Assembly (NCBI GenBank): GCA_047602365.1
Contig: JASGHM010000001.1
Span: 1,054,001-1,118,000, forward strand
DNA: 64,000 nucleotides
DNA from: Piscinibacter sp047602365
GTDB lineage: Bacteria; Pseudomonadota; Gammaproteobacteria; Burkholderiales; Burkholderiaceae_C
Reading direction: 5' to 3'
The translations under genes were made by a program, and so were the position numbers. Shown piece after piece: positions 1-8,289 of the stretch (position 1 is the stretch's first letter; each line of letters opens with the position of its first letter). The notes beneath the pieces were generated by a model. It searched no databases. It saw nothing but the letters and a program-made list of their open reading frames with translations, and was not told the DNA's origin.

Positions 1-70
1 ACTCGACCGGCGCGCCGCAGTTCGGGCACGCCGCGCGGTAGCCGCGCTGCGGGCTTTGCTCGGTGGCCAC
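1..70 (-). CDS. Zinc-ribbon protein, probably DUF4178 family (N-terminus only)
   Basis: Only about 23 residues lie in the window; the gene runs off the left edge. Reading starts at a GTG seven bases after the stop of the SPFH gene and gives a short leader followed by CPNCGAPVE, the first half of a CxxC zinc ribbon. From general knowledge, proteins of the DUF4178 type start this way and often follow SPFH/SHOCT genes in Burkholderiales, so the two are probably one operon. The family name is inference from the motif and the neighbour; the second CxxC and the main domain are outside the window. Confidence 0.5.
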   Translation of the reverse strand, partial: MATEQSPQRGYRAACPNCGAPVE

Positions 71-77
71 GCGAGCT

Positions 78-1119
78 CTAGACGAGCTTCTTCAGCAGCT
101 CGGCCTTCTTGGCGTCGAACTCGTCCTGCGTCAGGATGCCCTTGGCCTTCAGGTCGGCCAGCTTCTCCAGCGTGGCCATCACCTCGTCGGGCTTGACGCC
201 GACCACCGGTGCGGCGGCGGCGGCCGCGGCCGCGCCGCCGCCCTGCAGGCCCTGGTTGAGCTGCTGCGCCATCACCTGGCCGAGCGCGACGCCGGCGCCC
301 AGGCCCATCGCGTCGCCGACCACGCCGCCGCCGTTGGCCGCGCCTTCGGCGAACTTGGGGATCGCCTGCGCGGTCTGGTACTGCATGAACTTGCCCATGT
401 CGTTGCCGACCATGCCCATGCCGATCTTCTGGTCGAGGATCTTCTGCAGTTCTTCGGGCAGCGAGACGTTCTGCACCGTCACCGCTTCCAGCTTCAGCCC
501 GAGCTTCTCGAAGGCCGGCGCAGTGGCCTGCTGCAGCTGGCTGGCGAACTCGACCTGGTTGGCGGCGAGGTCGAGGAAGGCGATGCCGCTGCTGGCCACC
601 GCGTCCGAGATGTGCTGCAGCATCAGCGCGCGCAGCTGGCCGTCGAGCTCGGCGACGCTGTAGCGAGTCGCGCGTGCCGGAGATCTCGGTGTGGAAGGCC
701 TTCGGGTCGGCGATGCGGTACGCGTAGTTGCCGAAGCCGCGCAGGCGCACCGCACCGAAGTCCTTGTCGCGGATGGTCACCGGCTGGGTCGTGCCCCAGC
801 GCTGGTCGACCTGCTGGCGCGTGCTGAAGAAGTAGACGTCGCTCTTGAACGGGCTCTGGAACAGCTTGTCCCAGTTCTTCAGGTAGGTCAGCACCGGCAG
901 CGTCTGCGTCGTCAGCTTGTACATGCCGGGGCCGAACACGTCGGCCACCTTGCCTTCGTTGACGAACACCGCCATCTGCGATTCGCGCACCGTCAGCGAG
1001 GCGCCGTTCTGGATCTCGCGGTCGGCCATCGGGAAGCGCCAGGCCAGCGTGCCATCGCCGGCCTCCGTCCACTCGATGATGTCGATGAACTGTTTCTTGA
1101 TGAAATCCATCAGCGCCAT
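78..1119 (-). CDS. SPFH/Band-7 domain protein with C-terminal SHOCT domain (one frameshift)
   Basis: The start ATG at 1119 is preceded by GGGAGGG and opens MALMDFIKKQFIDIIEW, typical of the YdjI-like 'virion core protein' branch of SPFH proteins. The middle is the SPFH domain, then a Gly/Ala-rich linker, and the last 25 residues (ILTQDEFDAKKAELLKKL) are a SHOCT domain. These proteins are thought to form membrane-associated oligomers; the precise role is unknown. The frame breaks near 666: the protein is continuous if one base (a T on the coding strand, inside GACTCGCTAC) is removed. Total length is 3n+1, which agrees with one surplus base. The reading frame is otherwise undamaged, so a sequence error is as likely as a true mutation. 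Confidence 0.75.
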
Positions 1120-1177
1120 GAGGCCCTCCCAGGTCGACGGTCGGTGACGTCCGGCGCGCGGCGCCGGGCTGCGCGGA

Positions 1178-1870
1178 TCATAGTGCCGCGGCGCGGCTTC
1201 CCAGCAGCAGTTCGCGATCGGCCGGCGCGATCGTGCGCGCCATGTCGGCCGCGAAGCGTTCGTGCAGGCGGTAGGCCCGCGCCGGCTCGTCGTCGATCGA
1301 CGAGATGCGCACCAGCACGCCGTCGCGGCCGATGCGCCGCCAGGCGCGCCGCAGGCGGTCGGACAGTCCCTGCGACTGGCTGGCCGTGGCCTCGCCACCG
1401 ACGACGCTCCAGTAGGTGATCGGCTCCGGCCGGCCCGGCATGCGGGCGAGCAGGCGGGTGATCGGCATCGAGCGGCCGTCCAGCTCGATCGCGCCGGTCG
1501 CCAGGTCCTCGATGCGGAAGCCCGCCGCGCGGTAGCAGACCTCGGGGCGATGCAACTGCATGTCCGACGACTGGCTGCCCAGGTAGGCCACCGACAGCAT
1601 GATGCGTTCGCCGGCGGCGCCGATGAAGCTGCGCTCCAGCACCTGGTCGAAGTAGCCGACCTGGCGGCCGCGCGCATCGGCCGCACGCACGTAGACGGCT
1701 GCTTCCGGATCGAGGGTCCAGCCGGCGAAGCGGTCGGGCAGCACATGGTCGAGCTTCACGCGGGTACTGCCTTCGGCGGCGTCGCCGGGCTGGCGCGCCC
1801 AGTGGCCCAGCGCCGCGGTGGCGCCCATCGCCACGGCGATGGCAGTGGCCGAACGGCGGCTGCGATTCAT
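1178..1870 (-). CDS. epsI: EpsI-like exosortase B-associated protein
   Basis: 230 residues beginning MNRSRRSATAIAVAMG, a short N-terminal membrane anchor followed by a periplasmic domain. The pattern of a hydrophobic N-terminus, a central LSVAYLGSQSSDMQLHRPE stretch and a CYRAAGF motif matches EpsI, which in many genomes is a separate gene or is fused to the exosortase. It probably assists exosortase B in exopolysaccharide-linked protein sorting at the inner membrane. The start overlaps the stop of xrtB by four bases (ATGA), so the two are translationally coupled. A longer open frame runs upstream but is only the shadow of xrtB. Identity rests on the motif and the exosortase neighbour. Confidence 0.8.
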   Translation of the reverse strand: MNRSRRSATAIAVAMGATAALGHWARQPGDAAEGSTRVKLDHVLPDRFAGWTLDPEAAVYVRAADARGRQVGYFDQVLERSFIGAAGERIMLSVAYLGSQSSDMQLHRPEVCYRAAGFRIEDLATGAIELDGRSMPITRLLARMPGRPEPITYWSVVGGEATASQSQGLSDRLRRAWRRIGRDGVLVRISSIDDEPARAYRLHERFAADMARTIAPADRELLLGSRAAAL

Positions 1871-2763
1871 GGCTGCACCTCGCGCGGGGCGGGCAGCACC
1901 CGGCCGAGCAGTGCGTCGACGAGCATCACCATCACCAGCGCCACCAGGAACAGCACCATGCCGGCGAAGCCATGCAGGAAGCCCTGGCCGGCGGCGTCGC
2001 CGAGGTGGTAGGTCACCAGCGCCAGCACCATCACGCGGACCACGTTGGCGCAGAAGGCGATCGGCACGACCAGCAGCGCCAGCAGCGTGTTGCGCAGCGC
2101 CGAGCTGTGGTTCATCAGGCTGGCGTAGAGCAGGCCCATGGCCTCCAGCGTGAACATGGTCTGCAGGCCCGCGCAGGCCTCGTTGACGAGCAGCTGATAC
2201 TGGCCGATCGTGATCACGACGCCGGACAGGCCGATCGGGTAGCCGATCGCCGAGAGCGTCTGCGCGGCGACGAAGGAGACGGCCTCCTTCATCGGCCCGG
2301 TCACCGCCAGCACCAGCGAGAACGGCAGCGGCACCGCGAACAACGTGAAGAAGCAGGCGAACCAGACCAGGCGCAGCGCCGCGAAGCCTCTGAAGTACAG
2401 CAGCAGCGCCGGCGGCAGCATCAGCAGCGACAGCAGCTCGACGCGGAACACGCCGAAGGCGCGACCCGCCAGGTACATCAGCAGCGCCACCAGCAACAAG
2501 GCGGCGCCGCTCCACCGTGCCGGGCGCGCCTCGAGCGCTGCGATGGCATCGCGCTGGCGCCAGACCAGCCAGGCGGCGATGGCCAGCACCAGCGGCTCGT
2601 GCCCCTGCGTCGCGCGCGACCACGCGCCCTGCGCCCAGTCCCAGCCCAGCGGCACCACCAGCGCCAGCAGGCCGATCGCCAGGATGACGGCGACACCCGG
2701 CTCGATGCCGAGCCACGCGGCGTGGCGCGGCACGCCGTCGCGCGCGCCGGTCAGCGAACTCAT
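1867..2763 (-). CDS. xrtB: Exosortase B
   Basis: 298-residue polytopic inner-membrane cysteine protease/transpeptidase, predicted to cleave and attach proteins that carry a C-terminal PEP-CTERM sorting signal. About eight hydrophobic segments are visible. The catalytic triad of the family is present: Cys197 in NEACAGLQTM, Arg243 in FCANVVRVMV and His264 in GFLHGFAGMV. Length and the NEAC context fit type B (XrtB) rather than type A. The gene sits between epsD and epsI with four-base overlaps on both sides, the usual trio. A candidate substrate, a PEP-CTERM protein, lies about 1 kb upstream. The rest of the usual exopolysaccharide cluster is not in this window. Confidence 0.9.
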   Translation of the reverse strand: MSSLTGARDGVPRHAAWLGIEPGVAVILAIGLLALVVPLGWDWAQGAWSRATQGHEPLVLAIAAWLVWRQRDAIAALEARPARWSGAALLLVALLMYLAGRAFGVFRVELLSLLMLPPALLLYFRGFAALRLVWFACFFTLFAVPLPFSLVLAVTGPMKEAVSFVAAQTLSAIGYPIGLSGVVITIGQYQLLVNEACAGLQTMFTLEAMGLLYASLMNHSSALRNTLLALLVVPIAFCANVVRVMVLALVTYHLGDAAGQGFLHGFAGMVLFLVALVMVMLVDALLGRVLPAPREVQP

Positions 2764-3668
2764 GGCGTGGAGGCGGACTTCGCGGCCGGCTTGGCGAAGT
2801 TGCCCTTGTAGTCGATCTTCGCGGTGTCGCGCAGCTGCTTCATGGCCTGGCCCAGCGCTTCTGCGCGGCGAGCATTGCCGAGATAGGCACCGATGGCCCG
2901 ATCGGCCTGGCGCCGGTCCACCGGTGCCTTGTGGGCGTTGAGGATGGTGTAGACGCGGGCGTTGCCGCCCTGCACGAAGACCGCCGATTGCCCGGCCTCC
3001 AGCGGCGTCAGCCCGGACAGCACCGTCAGCGGCAGGTCCTCGGCCGCCTGGGCGAACACGCGCGACTGCGTGCGCAGTCCGGAGCGTTGCAGCACGGTGC
3101 CAGCCTCCTCGGCGCTGCGCGCCGCAGTCAGCTTCGCCGACAGCGCAGCCAGCGCCTCGGGCGCGCCCTCGACCGCCGACTCCTGAAGCACGAACACACG
3201 ACGCTGGGCGAACAGCTGCGGCTGCTGCTCGTAGTAGCGATCGATCTCGTCGCTGGTCGCGCTGCGCGCGCCGGCCGCCACCGATTCCTGCCAGGCCTGC
3301 GCGAGGATCTCGCGCCGTGCGGCCTCGAGCCGCTGCACGACGCGCGGGTCCTTGTCCAGCGCCGCCGTCTTCGCCGCCTGCGCGCCGAGTTCCTGGTCGA
3401 TCAGTCCTTCGAGCACGCGCGACGACGCGTTGGCGCTGTCACCGGCGGCGAGTTGCGGCTGCCGCTGCAGCACCACCTGGACCTGGTGCACCGAGATCTC
3501 GCCCTGGTTCACCGTCGCGGCGATCTGGGTATCCGACTTGGTTTCCGACTTGTTGCGATCACCGCCGCCGCAGCCGGCCAGCACGAGGGCGCCCAGCAGC
3601 CATGCCGCGACGAGGGATGCCGGGCGAGAGGCGCCCGGTCGACGGAGGGGATGCACGTGCGACGACAT
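2760..3668 (-). CDS. epsD: EpsD-family peptidyl-prolyl cis-trans isomerase lipoprotein
   Basis: 302 residues with a lipoprotein signal peptide (LLGALVLAGC lipobox, Cys near residue 33), so the protein is probably anchored in the periplasmic face of a membrane. After a low-complexity linker comes a SurA-like N-domain and a parvulin-type region. EpsD proteins accompany exosortase B loci and are thought to assist folding of exported proteins or of the export machinery. It is the first gene of epsD-xrtB-epsI and overlaps xrtB by four bases. In its leader an inverted repeat (3702-3730) lies between the likely promoter and the ribosome binding site CCTCCTCC complement at about 3690. Function is inferred from family and position. 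Confidence 0.8.
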   Translation of the reverse strand: MSSHVHPLRRPGASRPASLVAAWLLGALVLAGCGGGDRNKSETKSDTQIAATVNQGEISVHQVQVVLQRQPQLAAGDSANASSRVLEGLIDQELGAQAAKTAALDKDPRVVQRLEAARREILAQAWQESVAAGARSATSDEIDRYYEQQPQLFAQRRVFVLQESAVEGAPEALAALSAKLTAARSAEEAGTVLQRSGLRTQSRVFAQAAEDLPLTVLSGLTPLEAGQSAVFVQGGNARVYTILNAHKAPVDRRQADRAIGAYLGNARRAEALGQAMKQLRDTAKIDYKGNFAKPAAKSASTP

Positions 3669-3701
3669 GGTCTGGACGAAAGCTGAATCGGAGGAGGTTA
3701 C

Positions 3702-3730
3702 CCGAAGGCCTCGCTGGGCAATGCCTTCGG
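3702..3730 (-). repeat. Inverted repeat in the epsD leader
   Basis: CCGAAGGC (3702-3709) and GCCTTCGG (3723-3730) are perfect 8-bp arms around a 13-base loop, about 35 bases upstream of the epsD start. It could form an RNA hairpin in the leader or be a protein-binding site; no U-run follows, so it does not look like a terminator. Confidence 0.4.
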
Positions 3731-3806
3731 CCCCGCAGCACGTGGTGATTCCGTGATGGGCTGCGCGTCGGGCTGCCCCCGCGAATGGCGGGCCCTGAAA
3801 GAAGAA

Positions 3807-3824
3807 GCGGGCCCGAAGGCCCGC
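3807..3824 (-). terminator. Intrinsic terminator after the PEP-CTERM gene
   Basis: GCGGGCC-CGAA-GGCCCGC is a perfect 7-bp stem with a four-base loop. On the minus strand it lies 27 bases after the stop codon at 3851 and is followed by CTTCTTCTTTC, a pyrimidine-rich tail. This separates the PEP-CTERM gene from epsD. Confidence 0.7.
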
Positions 3825-3850
3825 ATCCGATACCGCGTGGAGGCTTTGCC

Positions 3851-4417
3851 TCAGCTGGACTTGCGGCGACGCGCCACGCCAACCACACCGGCCAGGCCCA
3901 GCAACATCATCGCGTAGGTCGCCGGTTCCGGTGCCGGCGAAGCCACCGGCGTCGAGCGCGTGGTCACGATCTGGCCGATGTAGCCGACCGGCACGTCCCA
4001 GAAGCTGTAACCGGTGCGGCCCACCGTGGAAGCCACCGCCAGCGTGTAGGTGCCGGCCTGCAGTGCGCCGAAGCTGAAGCTGTTGGTGTTGCCCGACGAA
4101 CTGTTCAGGCCGTTGATCGCGCTGCCGGTGGTCGAACCGCCGCTCACTCCGCCGCTGAACAGCGAGAAGCCAGTGACGTTGAGTGACAGCGTCGGCGACA
4201 GATCCAGCTCCCAGGTGCCACCGAACGAGTCGGCCGCGGACGTCAGCGAAAAGCTGTAGCAGTCCAGGTACGAACCCGTGCGGCTGAACGACTCACCGAA
4301 CCACGATGCGCCCGGGGGGCCCAGCGTGCCGAGCCCGTAACCGCCGCTGCACACGGCCGCCATGCTCGGCGCCGACATCACCAGTGCGGCTGCGGCCGCC
4401 ACATGCCTCAACTTCAT
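3851..4417 (-). CDS. PEP-CTERM sorting domain protein
   Basis: 188 residues. An N-terminal Sec signal peptide (MKLRHVAAAAALVMSAPSMA) is followed by a Gly/Ser/Thr-rich secreted body. The C-terminus has the complete PEP-CTERM tripartite signal: PEPATYAMMLLG, a hydrophobic segment (GLAGVVGV) and a basic tail (ARRRKSS). The protein should be exported, processed by an exosortase (xrtB is nearby) and released or attached to exopolysaccharide. The body has an FxDxF-like beta-sandwich character (FGGTWELDL, YLDCYSFSL) seen in other PEP-CTERM proteins of unknown role. A strong AAGGGGG ribosome binding site precedes the ATG, and a 31-bp inverted repeat lies upstream (4443-4473). Confidence 0.85.
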   Translation of the reverse strand: MKLRHVAAAAALVMSAPSMAAVCSGGYGLGTLGPPGASWFGESFSRTGSYLDCYSFSLTSAADSFGGTWELDLSPTLSLNVTGFSLFSGGVSGGSTTGSAINGLNSSSGNTNSFSFGALQAGTYTLAVASTVGRTGYSFWDVPVGYIGQIVTTRSTPVASPAPEPATYAMMLLGLAGVVGVARRRKSS

Positions 4418-4442
4418 TCGACCCCCTTGATGTTCATGATCC

Positions 4443-4473
4443 TTGGACGATCTGCATCACTGCACTCGTCCAA
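4443..4473 (-). promoter_or_regulatory. Inverted repeat upstream of the PEP-CTERM gene
   Basis: TTGGACGA (4443-4450) and TCGTCCAA (4466-4473) are perfect 8-bp arms 15 bases apart, 26 bases upstream of the PEP-CTERM start codon and next to an A6 tract. The spacing and symmetry suggest a dimeric regulator site overlapping the promoter. No regulator is identified. Confidence 0.45.
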
Positions 4474-4583
4474 TCTTTTTTGCTACGGTGTGAATGGTCC
4501 ACTGAACAAGTCGTCACCACCACCCCGCGCCCACGGGGTTCGATGCGGCAAGATGGCGGTAAAACCGCACAAGAATGTGCTCG

Positions 4584-5786
4584 ATGACCACAACTACAGC
4601 GCGAGATGACCTGCGCATCGCCATCGTCGGCGCCGGTCCGGTCGGTCTGGCCCTGGCCCTCGATGCCGCCCGCCGCCTGCCGCGGGCCGACATCAGCCTG
4701 TTCGACGCCCGTCCAATCGAGAAAGATGTCACGAAAGACCCCCGCACGCTGGCCTTGTCGCTGGGCAGCGTGCAGTGGCTTCGGCGTCTGCAGGCCTGGC
4801 CGGAGGACGGTGTCCAGCCGATCCTGACGGTCGATGTCTCGCAGCAGCCGCCGTCCGTGCCGGCGCTGCTGGCCGACTGGCTGGGCGAAGCCGCCGTGCG
4901 CATCACCGCGCAGGAGCAGGCGGTGCCGATGCTCGGCGCGGTGATGAGCTACGGCCGCATCGTCGGGGCGCTGCAGAAGGCCTGGCTCGAACTGCAGGCG
5001 ACCCATGCCGACCGGCTGCACAGCCGCTTCGGCACGGCCGTCGCCGGGCTCAAGCCGGTGGCCGGCGGCATCGAGATCGACGCCGGCATCGCCGAGCGCC
5101 ATGACCTGGTGGTCGTCGCCGAAGGCGGTGTGTTCGCCGACCAGGCCCGCAAGGCGGTGCGGCGCGACTACCACCAGCGAGCCTGGGTCGGTACCGTGGA
5201 ACTGTCGTCCGACGCCCCGGCCGGCGTGGCCTACGAACGGTTCACCCGCCAGGGCCCGGCGGCACTGCTGCCGCTGCCCGATGGCCGCGCCTCGCTGGTC
5301 TGGTGCGTGAACAGCGACGACGACCCGGTGGAAGGTCTCGACGACCGCCAGCGGCTGGCGGTGCTGAACACGATCTTCCCGGCCGCGGTGCTGCCGCTGC
5401 GCTCGGTCTCGCCGCTGAAGCGGTTCGAGCTCGGCCTGAACGCCGAGCGCACGATGACCGCCGGCCGCATCGTGCGCATCGGCAATGCGGCGCAGACGCT
5501 GCACCCGGTGGCCGGCCAGGGCCTGAATCTGGGGCTGCGCGACGCCGCCGAGCTGGTGCAGCAGCTGCGCCGCAGCGGCGACATCGACGAGGCCTTGCGC
5601 CGCCTCGAGTGGCAGCGCGGCCCGGACCGCTGGGCACTGATCGCCACCACCGATTTCCTCGCCCGCAGCTTCACCTGGGTGCTGCCCGGTGCCGGGGCGG
5701 CGCGTGGCCTGGGCCTCGCCGCGCTGCAGCGCCTCGGGCCGCTGAAGTCGGCGCTGGCCCGGCAGATGATGTTCGGCCGGCGCTGA
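4584..5786 (+). CDS. UbiH/UbiF/COQ6-family FAD-dependent hydroxylase
   Basis: About 400 residues. The N-terminus has a Rossmann dinucleotide-binding motif (IVGAGPVGLALAL); near residue 300 is the flavin motif RIGNAAQTLHPVAGQGLNLG typical of class A flavoprotein monooxygenases of ubiquinone synthesis. It probably hydroxylates an octaprenylphenol ring on the way to ubiquinone. The exact ring position (UbiH, UbiF, UbiI or UbiM type) cannot be fixed from sequence. An ATG three codons upstream (4575) is also possible; 4584 gives MTTTTARDDLRIAIVGAG, the more usual N-terminus. No good Shine-Dalgarno is visible for either. It stands alone, convergent with the ROK gene. Confidence 0.85.
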   Translation: MTTTTARDDLRIAIVGAGPVGLALALDAARRLPRADISLFDARPIEKDVTKDPRTLALSLGSVQWLRRLQAWPEDGVQPILTVDVSQQPPSVPALLADWLGEAAVRITAQEQAVPMLGAVMSYGRIVGALQKAWLELQATHADRLHSRFGTAVAGLKPVAGGIEIDAGIAERHDLVVVAEGGVFADQARKAVRRDYHQRAWVGTVELSSDAPAGVAYERFTRQGPAALLPLPDGRASLVWCVNSDDDPVEGLDDRQRLAVLNTIFPAAVLPLRSVSPLKRFELGLNAERTMTAGRIVRIGNAAQTLHPVAGQGLNLGLRDAAELVQQLRRSGDIDEALRRLEWQRGPDRWALIATTDFLARSFTWVLPGAGAARGLGLAALQRLGPLKSALARQMMFGRR

Positions 5787-5801
5787 GCGCGGCCGGAGCG
5801 C

Positions 5802-7034
5802 TCAGGCCTCGAGCTTCAGGAACAGGTCGCGGTCGGGCGCGAAGTTGGCGTACAGCGGCAGCAGCGCCCCGCCGATCGCACGCGCGTCCGAGCCGATCGT
5901 GCCCGGCAGCACCGCGGGTCGCGCGAGGCCCTCCCAGTTGTGGCTGTCGAGCGCGACGGCCACGCTGGCGATCAGCCGCTCGCGCAGCGACGGGTCGAAG
6001 GAGCCATCGATGATCACGCCTTCGAGGTCGAGCAGCGCGGCGGCGCTGTTGATGGTCAGCGCGATCGCCGGCGCGGCGTCACGCAGCCAGATCTCGGTGG
6101 CCGCGAGCCACGGCGCCTGCAGCGCACGGGCGTCGACGGCGGCCGCTTCGTCCAGGCCGCGGGCGAGGTACAGCGACTCGAGGTTGAACAGCGAGGCGAC
6201 GCTGAGCAGCTGCGGCGGCCGGCTGCGCGCGTCGCTGTGGCCCAGGCCGAGCGGCATCGAGCCGACCGCGCCGGCATTGCCGTGCACGCCGCCGCGCAGG
6301 TGGCTGTCGAGCACCAGCCCGCCGCCGATGAAGGTGTCGACGAACACATAGAGGAAGCTGCGGATGCTGCGTCCGCGGCCGGCGACCAGTTCGGCGACGC
6401 AGGCGGCCGCGGTGTCCTTGACGAACTCCACCGGCAGCTCGGTCATCGTCGAGATGCGCTCGCGGATGTCGATCGCCGCCCACTTGACGGCCTGTTCGGG
6501 CGCGATGCCGAGCAGCTCCTGCCAGCCGCCGAGCGACAGCGGCGCCGCGACGCCGATGCCGTGCAGCCGCTCGCGCAGTGCCGGCGGCAGCACGGCGCGC
6601 AGCTGGCGCAGCCGCGCGTCGATCTCGCCGAACAGCGTCTCGGGGTCGGGGAAGGCGTAGTGCAGCGACAGCCGCTGGCGCACCTGGCCGGCGAAGTCGA
6701 CCAGCAGCATGTCCATGCTGCGCCGGCCGATCTTGACGCCGATCGAGAACGCGCCGTCGGGGTTCAGCGCCATCGGCACCGAGGGCTGGCCGACCTTGCC
6801 GCGCACCGGGTCGAGCTTGCGCACCAGATCGTCGGCCTCCAGCCGGGCGATGATGATCTGCACCGTCTGCGCGGTCAGGTGCGTCAGCCGCGCGATCTCC
6901 GCCTTCGGCAGGCTGCCGTGCAGGCGGATCGCCTGCAGCACCACGCGTTCGTTGAACTGGCGCATGCCGACATGGTTCGAGCCCCGCGGCCGCAGCCGCG
7001 CGTCGGCGCCGTGGGAGCCGCGAACGGGTGTCAT
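5802..7034 (-). CDS. frcR: ROK-family transcriptional regulator, FrcR-like
   Basis: 410 residues. An N-terminal winged helix-turn-helix (about residues 22-80, LPKAEIARLTHLTAQTVQ) is followed by a ROK sugar-kinase-like domain with GIGVAAPLSLGG and an effector-site-like FVDTFIGGGLVLD. The zinc CxCGxxGC motif of kinase-type and NagC-type ROK proteins is not evident, so this is a regulator. The start at 7034 overlaps the stop of the mutarotase gene by four bases; the longer upstream frame is a shadow. In Sinorhizobium the fructose ABC operon frcBCAK is controlled by a ROK repressor, FrcR. The same set here, plus a long palindrome at 10398-10422, makes it the probable local repressor. Confidence 0.82.
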   Translation of the reverse strand: MTPVRGSHGADARLRPRGSNHVGMRQFNERVVLQAIRLHGSLPKAEIARLTHLTAQTVQIIIARLEADDLVRKLDPVRGKVGQPSVPMALNPDGAFSIGVKIGRRSMDMLLVDFAGQVRQRLSLHYAFPDPETLFGEIDARLRQLRAVLPPALRERLHGIGVAAPLSLGGWQELLGIAPEQAVKWAAIDIRERISTMTELPVEFVKDTAAACVAELVAGRGRSIRSFLYVFVDTFIGGGLVLDSHLRGGVHGNAGAVGSMPLGLGHSDARSRPPQLLSVASLFNLESLYLARGLDEAAAVDARALQAPWLAATEIWLRDAAPAIALTINSAAALLDLEGVIIDGSFDPSLRERLIASVAVALDSHNWEGLARPAVLPGTIGSDARAIGGALLPLYANFAPDRDLFLKLEA

Positions 7035-7486
7035 GCGCGCAGCGTGTCGGCGATCACGCCCTTCTTGAAGATGAAATTGGCCCAGGCCTGCATCTCGCCA
7101 GTGTGCACGATCGCGAAGGCCCCCTTCACGCGCTCGTAGAACGCGAAGCGTTCGGTCGGCTCGCACTGCGCGGCGCTGGCGTAGCCGCGCGACTCCAGCT
7201 CGCCGATGACCTCGCGCTGCAGCGCCGAGCGGTACGGCGGCTCGGTGCCGCCGACCTGCATATAGGCGACCGGCCGCTCGACCATGTCGTCCAGCGGCAG
7301 CAGCGACAGCACCGCGACGCAGGCGCGCTGCATGCCGATGCCCGGCAGGCGGATCAGCGGCTTGCCGGCTGCCAGCGACACCGCGGTGAAGTTGGCGTCG
7401 GCGACGACCAGCTCGTCGCCGTGACCCATCTCGGCCAGCACCTTCAGCAGCTCTGGCGTGAGCAGCGGATCGATGCCCTTCAGCAT
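7031..7486 (-). CDS. fucU: RbsD/FucU-family sugar mutarotase
   Basis: 151 residues that open MLKGIDPLLTPELLKVLAEMGHGDELVVADANF, the conserved N-terminus of the RbsD/FucU fold with its catalytic His (MGHGD). These small decameric enzymes interconvert anomers of monosaccharides, so that transported sugar feeds the kinase in the correct form. It lies between the ATPase gene frcA and the ROK regulator in one minus-strand operon (10-bp gap upstream, 4-bp overlap downstream). The natural sugar is not readable from sequence; fructose or a related hexose is inferred from the transporter. FucU rather than RbsD is chosen on length (RbsD about 139). Confidence 0.88.
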   Translation of the reverse strand: MLKGIDPLLTPELLKVLAEMGHGDELVVADANFTAVSLAAGKPLIRLPGIGMQRACVAVLSLLPLDDMVERPVAYMQVGGTEPPYRSALQREVIGELESRGYASAAQCEPTERFAFYERVKGAFAIVHTGEMQAWANFIFKKGVIADTLRA

Positions 7487-7496
7487 GGCGTGCTCC

Positions 7497-8288
7497 TCAG
7501 TGGGCGAGGCACTCGGCCGGGATCTTCTCCGGCGGCATCGCGCCGGTCATCACCGCCACCGTGTCGCTCATGCTGATGTTCTTCGGGTTCAGCACCGCCG
7601 CGCGGCGGCCCAGGCGGGCGACGTGGATGCGGTCGGCGATCTCGAACACATGCGGCATGTTGTGCGAGATCAGGATCACCGGCAGGCCCTTGTCGCGCAC
7701 CCGGCGGATCAGCTCGAGCACCATGTTGCCCTCCTTGACGCCGAGCGCCGCGGTCGGCTCGTCGAGGATGACCACATGCTCGGCGAAGGCCGCCGCACGC
7801 GCCACTGCGACGCATTGGCGCTGGCCGCCGGACAGCGTCTCGACCGCCTGCGTCATCGAGCGGATGCCGACCTTCAGATCGGCCATGCGGGCGACCGCGA
7901 TCTCCAGCATCTTCTTCTTGTCGAGCATGCGCAGCACGTTGCCGGCGAAACCCTCGCGGCGCATCTCGCGGCCGAGGAACAGGTTCTCGGCGATGGTCAT
8001 CGCCGGCGCCACCGCCAGATCCTGGTAGCAGCACTCGATGCCGGCGCGGCGCGCGTCCATCGGGTTCCTGAACTGCACCGGCTGGCCGTCGAGCAGGATC
8101 TCGCCCTCGTCGGGGATGGTCGCACCCGACAGCGCCTTGATCAGCGAGGACTTGCCGGCGCCGTTGTCGCCGATCACCGCGAGGATCTCGCCGGCGCGCA
8201 GCTCGAAGTCGGCGCCGTCCAGCGCCGTCACCTGGCCATAGCGCTTGACGATGCCCTTGGCCTGCATCACGAGTTTGGTCGAAGTCAT
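7497..8288 (-). CDS. frcA: Sugar ABC transporter ATP-binding protein, FrcA-like
   Basis: 263 residues, a single ATPase domain, unlike the ~500-residue double-domain ATPases of RbsA/XylG type. Walker A GDNGAGKSSLIK (about residue 39), signature LSGGQRQCVAVARA, Walker B HVVILDEPTAAL and a switch His (ILISHNM) are all intact. Short single-domain ATPases of this kind are typical of FrcA from fructose uptake systems, where two copies pair with the permease. The gene follows frcC by one base and precedes the mutarotase gene. Substrate is inferred from the gene set. Confidence 0.88.
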   Translation of the reverse strand: MTSTKLVMQAKGIVKRYGQVTALDGADFELRAGEILAVIGDNGAGKSSLIKALSGATIPDEGEILLDGQPVQFRNPMDARRAGIECCYQDLAVAPAMTIAENLFLGREMRREGFAGNVLRMLDKKKMLEIAVARMADLKVGIRSMTQAVETLSGGQRQCVAVARAAAFAEHVVILDEPTAALGVKEGNMVLELIRRVRDKGLPVILISHNMPHVFEIADRIHVARLGRRAAVLNPKNISMSDTVAVMTGAMPPEKIPAECLAH

Positions 8289-8289
8289 C

